Positions 1 to 8,199 are shown, counted from the first letter of the stretch. The stretch: 63,247 nt of DNA from Microbispora rosea (GCF_900156315.1 NZ_FTNI01000040.1:1-63247); one strand, 5' to 3'. The notes: generated by a model not told the origin, from the letters alone. Translations and numbers: made by a program.

Positions 1-472
1 TGCGCAGCCAGCCGTTGATGTTCGCGTCGATCTGGTCGATCCGCCACCCGGGGTGTCCCTCGTGGTCGTGGTCGCCCAGACTGCCCGGTCCGTTGTACTG
101 CGACCCGACAAAGTCGATCATGTAGCGGCCCGCGGCCAGGCGCTGCCACAACCCGATCCGGTAGCCGCCGGGCACCTGCGTGCCCTCGGTGATCGAGTCG
201 CCCAGCGGCATCACCCGCACCCCGCCGTTCGACTCCGCGAAGGCGACGCCCGTGCCCGTAAGCGTGCCGGTCAGCGCGCCCGTCGCCGCCACGACCACGG
301 CCAGCAGCGCCGCGGTCCACGAACGTCTCCACGTGCGCACGGCCGCCCCTCCGTTCGCCGGCAGGGAGCGCGGCCGGTCCGGCGTACGGCGGAAGCCCGG
401 CTCATCTTCGCCGAGCGGGCTGCGAGGGGTGACTCCGGCGCCGGCCAGGCGCAGAAGGCGTGCGATTCTCAT
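1..472 (-). CDS. Secreted SGNH/GDSL-type esterase/hydrolase, 3' end cut by window
   Basis: The first ~157 residues of a gene running off the left edge. The ATG at 472 follows an AGGAG ribosome site. The protein starts with a basic stretch and a long export signal: twin-arginine-like RTWRRSW, then a hydrophobic segment ending in AFA near residue 79. The mature part begins with VMPLGDSITEG (about residues 86-96), the block I motif of SGNH hydrolases, in which Ser is the nucleophile. In this family it would hydrolyse esters on carbohydrate or lipid outside the cell. The Asp-His pair of the triad lies beyond the window, so catalytic completeness cannot be checked. The substrate is unknown. Confidence 0.85.
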   Translation of the reverse strand, partial: MRIARLLRLAGAGVTPRSPLGEDEPGFRRTPDRPRSLPANGGAAVRTWRRSWTAALLAVVVAATGALTGTLTGTGVAFAESNGGVRVMPLGDSITEGTQVPGGYRIGLWQRLAAGRYMIDFVGSQYNGPGSLGDHDHEGHPGWRIDQIDANINGWLR

Positions 473-1169
473 AGATGCTCCTGGGAGAGTGCGGGACAGA
501 CGATGTGCTGTTATCGCTCACCTGCGGTGTCGGACGTGAGGGCCGGTGCGGACCGATCCGCGCCCCAGGGGAGAGGCGGCGTCCGCACGGTCCGGGCTCG
601 GCCTGCTCAGGGAAGGCCGAGCCCTGATCGGGGAGAGAGCCTGTCCGGGAAACCCGGTTCGGCAGCCTTGTTAGCGTTAACATTCGTGCCTACAGGACGG
701 GCCCTTTCTCTGCGTCTGACGTAGGTGGTGGTGCGGCGGAGCAAATACGACGGCCGACTCCGCGTCAAGGCTCCCGCCTCGCTCGGGCCGGTCTTCCCGG
801 CCTGCCGGGGCGCTTCATCTGCCGCGATGAGGGCGGGCCCGATCGCCGCGGGCGGCACGGGGTGAAACTTTCACGACGCCGACGCGGGGGCTGTGCGCCG
901 GCAGAACCGATCTGCCGGGGGTGACGAGACTTCACCCGGGGGATCGAGAAAAAGACCAGTTGAAAGGGCGCAGTCTCATGAGGCGGCCGCGGTCCAGGCG
1001 GTCGGGCGTCGCGCCGGCTGTCGGCGAGGGCGCCGCCGGGTCCCGCTGCCGATGACTCCCGGAGTGGGCTGGTTCGGCATGTGAGGACCTCCTAGAATCG
1101 GGACGGGCATCCCGCTTTGCCGACTAGGTGGGATGGCCGTCCCGGTTTGCCGATGGAGAGGTGCGGGCC
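473..1169. other. Long intergenic region, no convincing gene
   Basis: About 700 bases between two divergent genes. Open frames here are short, lack ribosome sites and have Arg/Ala-rich translations typical of high-GC shadows. Only the operator-like repeats at 1100-1153, next to the TetR gene, stand out. Confidence 0.6.
1100..1153 (+). promoter_or_regulatory. Paired TetR-operator-like repeats, 30 bp apart
   Basis: Two near-palindromes, GGGACGGGCATCCC (1100-1113) and GGGATGGCCGTCCC (1130-1143), are each followed by a G(C/G)TTTGCCGA tail. They make a 24-bp direct repeat with an exact 30-bp period. They lie just upstream of the TetR gene at 1170 and overlap its likely start region, as expected for autoregulation. 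Binding is inferred. Confidence 0.7.
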
Positions 1170-1724
1170 ATGACGGACGAACGCACGGCGCGATCCGACG
1201 CGCGGCGCAACCGGGCACGCGTGTTGGAGGTGGCGGCCGAGGTGTTCGCCGCCGAGGGCTTTTCGGTGCCGGTGCACGAGATCGCGCGCCGTGCCGGGGT
1301 GGGTACCGGCACGGTGAGCCGGCACTTTCCGACGAAGGAGGATCTCCTCACCGCGATCGTGGGCGCCCGGCTGGCGGACCTGACCGCCGAAGCCGACGAG
1401 CTCGCCCGCCGGGAAGATCCCGGCACCGCCTTCTTCGCTCTCTTCACTGCTTTCGTGCGAGCGGGCGCGGCCGACTGCGGACTGGCCGAGCTGGCCGGCG
1501 CCGATCGCCGGTTGGACGAGCTCGGCGAGCGCGCGGGCGCCGACTTGTGCGGCCGGTTGCAGGAGCTGCTGGCCGCCGCCCAAGAATCGGGCGCCGTGCG
1601 TCCTGACGTCGGCTACTCGGATGTGAGGGCGCTGATATCGGCATGCATGGCCAGGAAAGACCCGCTGGAGCCGATCCTCGCCGTCGTCGCCGACGGACTG
1701 AGCGCCCGTTCCTCGACGAGGTAG
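1170..1724 (+). CDS. TetR/AcrR-family transcriptional regulator
   Basis: A 184-residue repressor. The start chosen is ATG 1170 (MTDERT), 10 bases after GGAGAG; a longer frame from 1128 would begin inside the operator repeat. The N-terminal HTH (about residues 15-60) has the family pattern VHEIARRAGVGTGTVSRHFPTKEDLL. The C-terminal ligand domain resembles the AcrR-like subgroup that carries SACMARKDP-type helices. The adjacent double operator suggests autoregulation. The nearest plus-strand gene downstream is the SDR at 2454, which has its own TetR neighbour, so the target is unclear. The upstream gap of ~700 bases offers no other target. Confidence 0.85.
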   Translation: MTDERTARSDARRNRARVLEVAAEVFAAEGFSVPVHEIARRAGVGTGTVSRHFPTKEDLLTAIVGARLADLTAEADELARREDPGTAFFALFTAFVRAGAADCGLAELAGADRRLDELGERAGADLCGRLQELLAAAQESGAVRPDVGYSDVRALISACMARKDPLEPILAVVADGLSARSSTR

Positions 1725-1812
1725 CCGGATGCCAGAGGGTGAATCGGTCGCGACACCGCCAAGAGCGACCTCGGATTCGGTGGGTTACCGGTGTCGTCGC
1801 CATCGCCTCGGG

Positions 1813-2373
1813 TCATCGTCGGCGCAGGCCGTCGACGATGATCGCGACCACGGTGGGCGCCCGGGTCTCCCATTCGGTTTGGGGCACTCGTGACAGCGCG
1901 CCGAGCAGCATGATGACGTCGGCGGCGTCGACCCCTTCACGTATCTCGCCCTCGGCCTGGCCTTTGGTGAGCAGTGCGGTGAGAGCGTTGTCGAGTTTGC
2001 TGTGGTTGTCCGCGTAGAGGTCCTGCCACGCGGACGCTTCGATCGCGGCCATGACCCCGCGTTTGACGCGCGCGTATTCGATGAGCCGGTCCAGCCACCG
2101 GGTGAGCGCGTCCAGTGGTGTTCGCTGGGCGAGTAGCGCCGGCACGGCGGAGACCAGTTCGTCGATCTCTTGCCGGTACACCTCGGCCAGCAGGTGCTCG
2201 CGGGTCGGGAAGTTCCGATACAGGGTGCCCTGTCCGACGCCCGCGGACTTGGCGACCAGGTGTAGCGCCAGGTCCTCGTCCGCGCCGTTCAGCTCGGCCA
2301 GGGCCGCACGGGCGGCGGTGACGATGCGCTCGCGATTGAGCACCGCGTCCGAGCGGCGTGCCCGAGCGACCAT
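1813..2373 (-). CDS. TetR/AcrR-family regulator divergent from SDR
   Basis: A 186-residue repressor starting at ATG 2373. The HTH lies at about residues 10-62 (LVAKSAGVGQGTLYRNFPTREHLL). The C-terminal domain is of the TetR_C_33/SbtR-like type (WLDRLIEYARVKRGVM). It is divergent from the SDR gene at 2454, and the 80-bp gap holds two matching palindromes, so it very probably represses both itself and the SDR. The ligand is unknown. Family and target are well supported by sequence and layout. Confidence 0.88.
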   Translation of the reverse strand: MVARARRSDAVLNRERIVTAARAALAELNGADEDLALHLVAKSAGVGQGTLYRNFPTREHLLAEVYRQEIDELVSAVPALLAQRTPLDALTRWLDRLIEYARVKRGVMAAIEASAWQDLYADNHSKLDNALTALLTKGQAEGEIREGVDAADVIMLLGALSRVPQTEWETRAPTVVAIIVDGLRRR

Positions 2374-2390
2374 CGCAGACCTCCCCGTTA

Positions 2391-2438
2391 AGTGGACAAT
2401 TGTCCGCTATGCTCGACCTAAGCGGACAACTGTCAGCT
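2391..2438. promoter_or_regulatory. Two TetR operators in the TetR/SDR divergent promoter
   Basis: AGTGGACAATTGTCCGCT (2391-2408) contains the perfect palindrome GGACAATTGTCC. AGCGGACAACTGTCAGCT (2421-2438) is its imperfect copy. The centres are exactly 30 bp apart. A GGAGG ribosome site (2444-2448) follows immediately for the SDR. Confidence 0.8.
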
Positions 2439-2453
2439 TAGCTGGAGGTCAAG

Positions 2454-3191
2454 ATGAGCGGAGTCAGCGGCAAGGTTGTCGCTATCACCGGAGCGAGCAG
2501 TGGCATCGGCGAGGCGACCGCACTGGAACTCGCCCGGCGCGGTGCCGCGGTGGTGATCGGCGCCCGGCGCAAGGATCGCCTGGACGCGCTGGCCGAACGG
2601 ATCCGGGCAGACGGCGGGCAGGCCGAAGCGGTCGCCCTGGACGTGACTCGGCGTGCGGACCTGAAGCAACTGGTCGCGGTCGCGGTCGAGCGGTTCGGAC
2701 GGCTCGACGTGCTCGTGAGCAATGCCGGTATCGCGAGGACCGGTCTGGTGAGCGACCTCGACGTCGAGGCCTGGGACGAGATGATCGACATCAATGTGCG
2801 CGGAGTGCTGCACGGGATCGCGGCCGCGCTGCCGGTGTTCCGTCGCCAGGGCCGTGGGCACCTCGTCACGACCGTGTCGACCTCGGGTCTGAAGATCGTC
2901 CCGACGCAGGCGGTCTACGCCGGCACCAAGAACGCCGTCCGCACCTTGCTGGAGGCGCTGCGCCAGGAGTCCACCGACGGCGTCCTGCGCACGACCTCGA
3001 TCTCACCGGGGTACGTGCACACCGGGCTCGTCGACTACATCGAGGATCCGGTGGTCCGGGCGGAGGCCCAGCGCGTCATGGCCAAGGGGATCAGCCCGGA
3101 CGCCGTGGCTCGCGCCATCGCCTTCGCGATCGAGCAACCCGACGACGTCGAGATCGGGGAACTCACGATCCGTCCGACCAGGCAGAACTGA
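2454..3191 (+). CDS. SDR-family NAD(P)-dependent oxidoreductase
   Basis: A 245-residue classical short-chain dehydrogenase. The Rossmann motif TGASSGIGEA lies at residues 12-21 and SNAG near residue 89. The catalytic Ser is about residue 142, and Tyr155 with Lys159 sit in YAGTK. The substrate is not predictable from sequence. It is similar to the SDRs that commonly sit beside TetR repressors in actinobacteria and are induced by the repressor's ligand. A good GGAGG lies 5 bases before ATG 2454. It is convergent with the LacI gene at 3304. Confidence 0.88.
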   Translation: MSGVSGKVVAITGASSGIGEATALELARRGAAVVIGARRKDRLDALAERIRADGGQAEAVALDVTRRADLKQLVAVAVERFGRLDVLVSNAGIARTGLVSDLDVEAWDEMIDINVRGVLHGIAAALPVFRRQGRGHLVTTVSTSGLKIVPTQAVYAGTKNAVRTLLEALRQESTDGVLRTTSISPGYVHTGLVDYIEDPVVRAEAQRVMAKGISPDAVARAIAFAIEQPDDVEIGELTIRPTRQN

Positions 3192-3239
3192 CCCCCGGGC
3201 GCGAGGCGGTTCGGCGGGCGGGCGCCGCGCGCGATCACC

Positions 3240-3269
3240 TTGGACGTGGACGGCTTGGACGTGGACGGC
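3240..3269. repeat. Perfect 15-bp tandem duplication
   Basis: TTGGACGTGGACGGC occurs twice back to back (3240-3254 and 3255-3269) in the convergent gap between the SDR and LacI genes. No function is evident; no simple terminator hairpin is formed by it. Confidence 0.7.
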
Positions 3270-3303
3270 CTGGGGTGCGGCGGGTCGGGGCCCCGTTCGG
3301 CCC

Positions 3304-4329
3304 TCAGGAACGGTGATTCCGGGTGTGGGCGGGTGCGGTCGTGCCCCGCAGGGAGATGGGCGGCGCGACCAGGAGATGGCCGTGCGGGGTGGTGGGATCG
3401 GCGATCAGCCGGATGAGCATCTCGACGGCGCGGGCACCGAGCTCGTCCGCGGGGACGTCGGCGGCCGTGAGCGGGGGGTGCAGGTTCTCCGCCCAGTGCC
3501 GGGCCGCGACGCCGGCGATGGAGAAGTCGCGGGGCACGACCAGGCCCGCCTGGGCCAGCGCGTGGTACATCCCGGGGGTGGCGGCCTCGTTGATGGTGGC
3601 GATCGCGGTCAGATCGGGATGCTCGTCGAGGAGCCGCTCGACGCAGGACACCCCCGACTGGGCGTCGTCGGCGCAGCACGTCTGCACGCCGTCGAGACGG
3701 CGCTCCGTCATCGCGCGGGCGAAACCGGCCTGGGCGCGGTGGCCGGGACCGTACCCTGCCGCCACCAGCTCCTCGGAGCGGTTGACCAGGGCGATGCGGC
3801 GATGACCGAGGTCGGCCAGGTGGTGCACGCAGTTGGCGATCAGCGTCTCGTAGTCGATGTCCACCCAGGACATCTCCTCGGGACGGCTGGTGCGGCCGAT
3901 GCCGACGAAGGGCAGCCCGGCCTGCCGCAGGCGGGTCACCCGGTCGTCCTCCAGCCGTATCTCCATGACGATGACCCCGTCCACGCGTCTGCCGCCGACC
4001 ACGCGCTCGAACGATCGGTCGTGCTCGCCCCCGGACGGTGACAACAGGACGTCCAGGTCGGCGTGTGCGGCGGCGTCGACGACGCTGGCCACGAACCCGA
4101 GCTGCATGTCGGTCAGGCGCCGGCTGGCGGGCGGGATGACCAGGCCGATGGTGTGGGTCCTGCCCTCCTTGAGCGCCTTGGCGGCGGCGTTGGGCCGGTA
4201 GCCCAGTTCGTCGATGACCGCCTGGATGCGCCGTCGTGTCTCCTCCGACACGGGACGCTTGCCGCTGAGGGCGTACGAGACGGTGCTGCGCGCCACACCC
4301 GACCGCTTGGCGATCTCCCCGATATTCAC
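3304..4329 (-). CDS. LacI-family transcriptional repressor
   Basis: A 341-residue protein starting at GTG 4329, behind a GAGGAG site. The N-terminal LacI HTH with hinge helix (IGEIAKRSGVARSTVSYALS, then YRPNAAAKAL) is followed by a periplasmic-binding-like sugar domain (IGLVIPPAS onward; DGVIV; DIDYE; SIAGV). It lies 3' of a secreted glycosidase gene on the same strand, upstream of which are palindromes typical of LacI sites with a central CG. The inferred role is repression of glycan degradation until a released sugar binds. A third matching palindrome upstream of this gene suggests autoregulation. Confidence 0.9.
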   Translation of the reverse strand: MNIGEIAKRSGVARSTVSYALSGKRPVSEETRRRIQAVIDELGYRPNAAAKALKEGRTHTIGLVIPPASRRLTDMQLGFVASVVDAAAHADLDVLLSPSGGEHDRSFERVVGGRRVDGVIVMEIRLEDDRVTRLRQAGLPFVGIGRTSRPEEMSWVDIDYETLIANCVHHLADLGHRRIALVNRSEELVAAGYGPGHRAQAGFARAMTERRLDGVQTCCADDAQSGVSCVERLLDEHPDLTAIATINEAATPGMYHALAQAGLVVPRDFSIAGVAARHWAENLHPPLTAADVPADELGARAVEMLIRLIADPTTPHGHLLVAPPISLRGTTAPAHTRNHRS

Positions 4330-4460
4330 CGGCGCTCCTCACCTGATCCGACCGATATGCACATCGTAAGTCGAATCGAGCGCACGGATCGACCGCCGCG
4401 ACTCCTGCCGTGCTCCGTCCGACCCCCGTGACGTGCGCGATCTGGTCGTTTCCGGTGTTG

Positions 4461-4472
4461 CGAACCGATTCG
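4461..4472. promoter_or_regulatory. LacI-type operator upstream of the LacI gene
   Basis: CGAACCGATTCG matches the palindromes found upstream of the glycosidase (6531-6542 and 6676-6687). A half-like copy, CGAATCGA, lies at 4372-4379. It probably mediates autoregulation; this is inferred from sequence similarity. Confidence 0.6.
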
Positions 4473-4513
4473 ATCACGCGTTGCGGCGAGCGCGTCGCAC
4501 AGAGCCGGCCGCC

Positions 4514-4546
4514 GGCCGGATGCTGGCCGGACGCCGGCCGGACGCG
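4514..4546. repeat. Three tandem 11-bp repeats GGCCGGAYGCN
   Basis: Three consecutive 11-bp units start at 4514, 4525 and 4536, between the LacI promoter and the 3' end of the glycosidase gene. They could fold through GGCC pairing or act as spacer. No SARP gene is close, so a regulatory role is not claimed. Confidence 0.5.
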
Positions 4547-4612
4547 CGGTGCTGCACGTCCGACCGGCGGGGCGGTCACGGGCGACGCGGGCCGGCGTCG
4601 CCGGTCACCTGA

Positions 4613-6403
4613 TCAGCTTCGGGTCCACTTCTGGCTGGTCGTGCCGGTGCACGACCACAGTTGCACCTTCGTGCCGTTCGAGGTGCCGAAGTTGCTCGCC
4701 TCCAGGCACAGGCCGGACTGCACGCCGGTGACGGTGCCGTCGGCGTTGACGTTCCACTGCTGGTTGGCCTGACCGTTGCAGTCCCAGATGATCGCCCTGG
4801 TGCCGTTCGCGGTGCCGGCGGCCTCGGCGTCCAGGCACTTGTTGCCGTACACCTGCAGCGCCTTGCCGGAGGTGTAGGTCCAGCTCTGGTTGGCCTGGCC
4901 GTTGCAGTCCCACAGGTTGAGCTGCGTGCCGTTGGTCTGCGACTGGTTCGGGACGTCCAGGCACCGGTTGGCGTTGACGTTGCGCAACATCGACGTCGAG
5001 CCCGGCCCGGACGGCGAGGGGGACGGCGAAGGGGACGACGAGGGGGGCAGGAGGGTGATGGTGAAGGTGTCGTCGACGGCGGTGTGCGGAAGGTTCACCG
5101 TCGTGCCGTTGTTCGACAGGGTCGCCACGCTGTTGGAGACGGTGACCGGGCCTGTGACGGCGCCGCCGCCGTTGTAGGGGATGCGCTCGACGAGGACGCG
5201 GACCTGGTTGTTCTGCACGATGCCGCCGGTGGTGTCCAGGCGCCGCAGGTTGACGGCGACGTTGCCGGTGGTGCGTCCGCCGCCGACGAGGATCTTGGCG
5301 CTCCCGCTCGCCTTGGTGGCGAAGGCGTCGTAGTTGGAGCTGGGGGTGACGGAGGCGATCTGTCCGGTCTGCGAGCCGTAGAAGCGGTAGACCCACCATT
5401 CGCCCTTGGGCTGGTACTGGCCGGAGGAGTTGTGGACGAGTAGGTTGCCCAGGTCGTTGTGCAGGTTGTTCCCGCCCGCCCAGTTGGCGCGCAGGCCGTC
5501 GGCCCCGGCCCGCTCCAGCCGCGCGATGTACCAGGCGCCGTCGGCGGGGTTCTGCTCGTTGGAGGCGCCGTACTCGTTGATCTGGTAGGGGCGGGGGTGG
5601 GCGATGCCGCGCGAGTTCAGCGTGGTGTCGGCCGTCGCGACGTTGGCCACCGGGTCACCGGGCAGGGAGTGCCAGCTGACGATGTCGGGCACGACGTTGT
5701 TCGCCTTGACGTAGTCGAGGTACTGCGTCCACCAGCCGCCGGTGGACGGCACGCCCGCGAAGCTGGGGCCCACTATCAGGTGGGAGGGGAACGCGGCGCG
5801 GATGCGCTGGTAGGCGCGCTTCCACATCTCGAAGTACTGCGACTGGGGGCGGTTCCAGAACAGGGTGATGTTGGGCTCGTTCCACAGGTCCCACTGGACC
5901 GGAGCGCCGGTCGCCCGTACGTCGTCGATCAGGCGGGTCAGGAAGTTGTCGTAGTCGGTCCAGTTGCCGTTGTCGCCGGGGAAGCGGGAGATCGGGTAGC
6001 CGTCGGCTCCCCACAGGTCGTGCACGAGCAGGACGAACTCCCCGCCGAGCGACCGCGTGCGCAGCAACTGGGCGCGGGTGGCGTTCCACCGGCGGTCGTA
6101 CTTGCCCGACACCCAGCCGCCGGGGCTGTCGAGCTGCGCGCCGCCGGCGCGCATGTACCGGAACTTCACGTCGGTGAAGTAGTTGTCCGGAGGGTTGGCC
6201 GCGTTCTCGGTCATGCCGTAGATCCACCCCGACGCTCGGTAGGTCGGGGATCCGCCCGCGACCGAGAAGTCGACGGTGATGGACTCGTCGGCGGCCTGGG
6301 CGGGCGAGGCGGTCGCGAGGACGGACGCGGCGACGAGTGCCGCGGCGGAGAACAGGGCGGCCAGGCCGCGGCGGCGGTGCCGCCAACGTGAGGTGATGTT
6401 CAC
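4613..6403 (-). CDS. Secreted clan GH-A glycoside hydrolase with ricin-type lectin (CBM13) domain
   Basis: A 596-residue exported enzyme. The start is GTG 6403 after AAGGAG; the ATG at 6407 is out of frame. The signal peptide has an Arg-rich n-region and ends PAQA near residue 37. The catalytic barrel covers about residues 40-350. WNEPN (acid/base Glu) and QINEYG (nucleophile Glu) fit clan GH-A, and the layout is closest in my judgement to GH39-like enzymes. A beta-sandwich segment, a Ser/Pro linker and a C-terminal trefoil lectin with three QxW-type repeats (NQSW, NQQW, SQKW) follow. It likely cleaves plant or microbial polysaccharide outside the cell. It is regulated by the LacI protein downstream, judging from operators in its promoter. 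Confidence 0.88.
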   Translation of the reverse strand: MNITSRWRHRRRGLAALFSAAALVAASVLATASPAQAADESITVDFSVAGGSPTYRASGWIYGMTENAANPPDNYFTDVKFRYMRAGGAQLDSPGGWVSGKYDRRWNATRAQLLRTRSLGGEFVLLVHDLWGADGYPISRFPGDNGNWTDYDNFLTRLIDDVRATGAPVQWDLWNEPNITLFWNRPQSQYFEMWKRAYQRIRAAFPSHLIVGPSFAGVPSTGGWWTQYLDYVKANNVVPDIVSWHSLPGDPVANVATADTTLNSRGIAHPRPYQINEYGASNEQNPADGAWYIARLERAGADGLRANWAGGNNLHNDLGNLLVHNSSGQYQPKGEWWVYRFYGSQTGQIASVTPSSNYDAFATKASGSAKILVGGGRTTGNVAVNLRRLDTTGGIVQNNQVRVLVERIPYNGGGAVTGPVTVSNSVATLSNNGTTVNLPHTAVDDTFTITLLPPSSSPSPSPSPSGPGSTSMLRNVNANRCLDVPNQSQTNGTQLNLWDCNGQANQSWTYTSGKALQVYGNKCLDAEAAGTANGTRAIIWDCNGQANQQWNVNADGTVTGVQSGLCLEASNFGTSNGTKVQLWSCTGTTSQKWTRS

Positions 6404-6530
6404 ACATGACTCCTTCGACGGAGGGGGTGGGGAACGCAGGGCGAGCCGTGGCGTCGTCCTGGAACCTGGGGTGGTGCCGTCCGGCGGTCGGGGTGAAGCG
6501 AGGGGGTGGTCTCAACGCAGGCGACCGAAT

Positions 6531-6577
6531 CGAATCGATTCGCAGAAAGCGTAAATTCACGCGGGAACGCGTGTCAA
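6531..6577 (-). promoter_or_regulatory. Glycosidase promoter with LacI operator at +1
   Basis: Reading the minus strand, a -35 TTGACA (6572-6577) and a -10 TACGCT (6548-6553) are separated by 18 bp. The perfect palindrome CGAATCGATTCG (6531-6542) lies about 5 bp downstream of the -10, so it covers the likely transcription start. This is the classic roadblock position for a LacI repressor. Confidence 0.75.
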
Positions 6578-6675
6578 TTGCGTGTATCGCGGACATTAAG
6601 GGCAGATGTCCTGGGCGTGGACCGGTGCATGTTTCGGCGCCGGAGCGCGGAAACATGCAGTTCAGCGGCGTGCTT

Positions 6676-6687
6676 CGAATCGGTTCG
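6676..6687. promoter_or_regulatory. Second upstream LacI-type operator
   Basis: CGAATCGGTTCG is the exact reverse complement of the site at 4461-4472. Its centre is 145 bp upstream of the operator at 6531-6542, a distance compatible with DNA looping by a LacI tetramer. Confidence 0.6.
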
Positions 6688-6702
6688 CCGGATGCTCCCC
6701 GC

Positions 6703-7188
6703 TCAGGTCCGGAGATCGGAGTCCTGCGTGAGGGCGGCGCGCATGGCGGTGATGAGCCGGTGTCCTGGATAGTCGGCGAGGCGAGGAAACTCCCCGCCGT
6801 GATAGCAGGCCCAGTAGCTCGCCACGCGCTGCTGAACGCGGGTGCAGAACCGGGGGTTGTCTGCCAGGAAACGGCCGTAGGCCCGGCCTGCGGGGGAGCC
6901 CGGAACGTCGAGGTCGCCGACGGTCACGCGGAACGAGCCCACCGGCGAGAAACGCGCCCTGGGGAGGACGCGGACGGCGGCGCGGACCTCACGTTCGAGG
7001 GCGTCGCGGAAGGCGCAGGTCAGCGACTCGTTCAGGCCGGAGGGCTCCGGCTCCCGGGACTCGTCGATGCTCCGCCATCGGTAATGGACCTCGGGCGGGT
7101 TCTCCTGGTTGCCGCCGCCGTCCCGTTCCTCGACAAGGGTGAAACCGTGCCGTTCGCAGAAGCGGCGGGCGGCGGTGTTCTGCTGTGA
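6703..7188 (-). pseudogene. Remnant: GNAT acetyltransferase C-terminus plus unassigned tail
   Basis: In one minus-strand frame, QQNTAARRFCERHGF followed by LVEERDGGGNQ is a recognisable C-terminal GNAT acetyltransferase segment. The frame has no acceptable start and no N-terminal acetyl-CoA motif upstream, and it switches near 7188 to an unrelated coding-like frame. The open frame continues to a TGA at 6703 through a ~120-residue tail (PGSPAGRAYGRF, ASYWACYHGGEFPRL) that I do not recognise. This looks like a deletion fusion of two or three old genes. Confidence 0.55.
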
Positions 7189-7546
7189 CCGTGTGCAGCG
7201 TCGCGTCGTGCGCGTCGGGTCCCGGCCAGCGCCGGCCGTGGCGGTAGCGGGTCTCCTCGACCGTCACCGTACGGCTGTGCCGTTCCCGTTTGTCCGCGCT
7301 GCGACGTCGCGCGAATTCGGCCAGCTCGGCGTGCCGGGCATCTCTGCCGGCTTCCAGGACGTCCAGCGCGCGGACGAGCGCGTCCTCATCGTTACGTACG
7401 TCGCCGGCGCGGCCGGTGATGTAGGCCCAGGTCGCGTGCGGACCCAGCGGCATGTGATGTCCGGCCGCGCGGCGCAGGGCGAGGTATCGACAGGGGTGGG
7501 GCAGAGTGCGGTCACGCACGCGCCGTGCGTGGGCGCCGAAACTCAC
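7189..7546 (-). pseudogene. 5' fragment of an unrecognised gene, fused to GNAT remnant
   Basis: The frame from GTG 7546 gives about 119 residues with good coding character (FGAHARRVRDRTLPHPCRYL; helical AxxVLEAGRDARHAEL; VTVEETRYR). Beyond about 7189 the same frame degrades into Arg/Pro-rich shadow while the GNAT-like frame begins. I do not recognise the family. The start is uncertain because coding-like sequence extends slightly upstream of the GTG (PGERF). Confidence 0.45.
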
Positions 7547-7630
7547 GAACCGTTCTCCTGGGCGTCGCGGGCCGTCATCGGGGCGAAACCGAGCAGGCTG
7601 AGGCCCTGGCGTGGTCGTCCCCGCATCTGA

Positions 7631-8020
7631 TCAAGTCGTGGTGTCTGCATTCGCGGTGTCAGGCCGCGAGACGGTTTGAGGCCCGGCGGGCGGCACCGCG
7701 CCTCTGTCGAGGGCCTGGACCCACTTCACCGCGACCGCGGCGACCTGGATGAGCTCGGTGCGCAGGCGGTCGGCGTCGTCCTCGGCGAACGCCTCGAGCA
7801 CTTCTTCGTGCAGGATGTGCCGCCAGGTCAGCCGGCCCTCGGCCGCGGCGTCGGCCACGGCCTGTTTGGCGAGGTCGGCCTCGGACGCGTACGCGGGCCC
7901 GGTGCCGTCGGGGTGTTCCGGCAGACCCCACATCGCATCCTGGGCGACTCGTTCCGCTGTCACGTCGGTCAGCACCCGGTTCAGCGAACCGGGAACGCCG
8001 TAATCGCCAGGCTGCGTCAT
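7631..8020 (-). CDS. MazG-like / phage-type conserved helical protein
   Basis: A 129-residue protein. ATG 8020 is preferred over the upstream ATG 8050 because GGAGG lies ten bases before it. Its core (AERVAQDAMWGLPEHPDGTG, then TWRHILHEEVLEAFAEDD and LRTELIQVAAVAVKWVQALDR) is a pattern I know from actinobacterial and actinophage proteins annotated as MazG-like NTP pyrophosphohydrolases. The EE and D residues in the helical repeat could bind metal. Enzymatic function is inferred only. It has no operon partner. Confidence 0.65.
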   Translation of the reverse strand: MTQPGDYGVPGSLNRVLTDVTAERVAQDAMWGLPEHPDGTGPAYASEADLAKQAVADAAAEGRLTWRHILHEEVLEAFAEDDADRLRTELIQVAAVAVKWVQALDRGAVPPAGPQTVSRPDTANADTTT

Positions 8021-8120
8021 GTGCCGGTGTCCTCCCCACCCGACGATCACCTACGGACCGCCTTGCCCTCTGCCGTACGGAACGGTACCGGAGGCTTCGA
8101 CACCCCAACGGCACCGTGCC

Positions 8121-8199
8121 GATCTCGGGTCACCGGGGCCGATTTCGGGTCACCAGGGCCGGTCTCAGGTCACCAGGGCCGGTCTCAGGTCACCAGGCC
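8121..8199. repeat. Four tandem 20-bp repeats at the 3' end of the response regulator
   Basis: Units start at 8121, 8141, 8161 and 8181, with consensus GGTCTCAGGTCACCAGGGCC. The last copy contains the stop codon of the response regulator gene (8185-8187), so the array has grown outward from the 3' end of that gene. The first two copies are diverged and the last two nearly identical. Confidence 0.85.

Noticed and set aside
893..1084. Small ORF upstream of the first TetR gene
   Set aside because: Arg/Gly-rich composition typical of a GC-rich shadow frame and no ribosome site.
8121..8199. Tandem repeats as a CRISPR array
   Set aside because: Units are contiguous, without unique spacers, and no cas genes are present.
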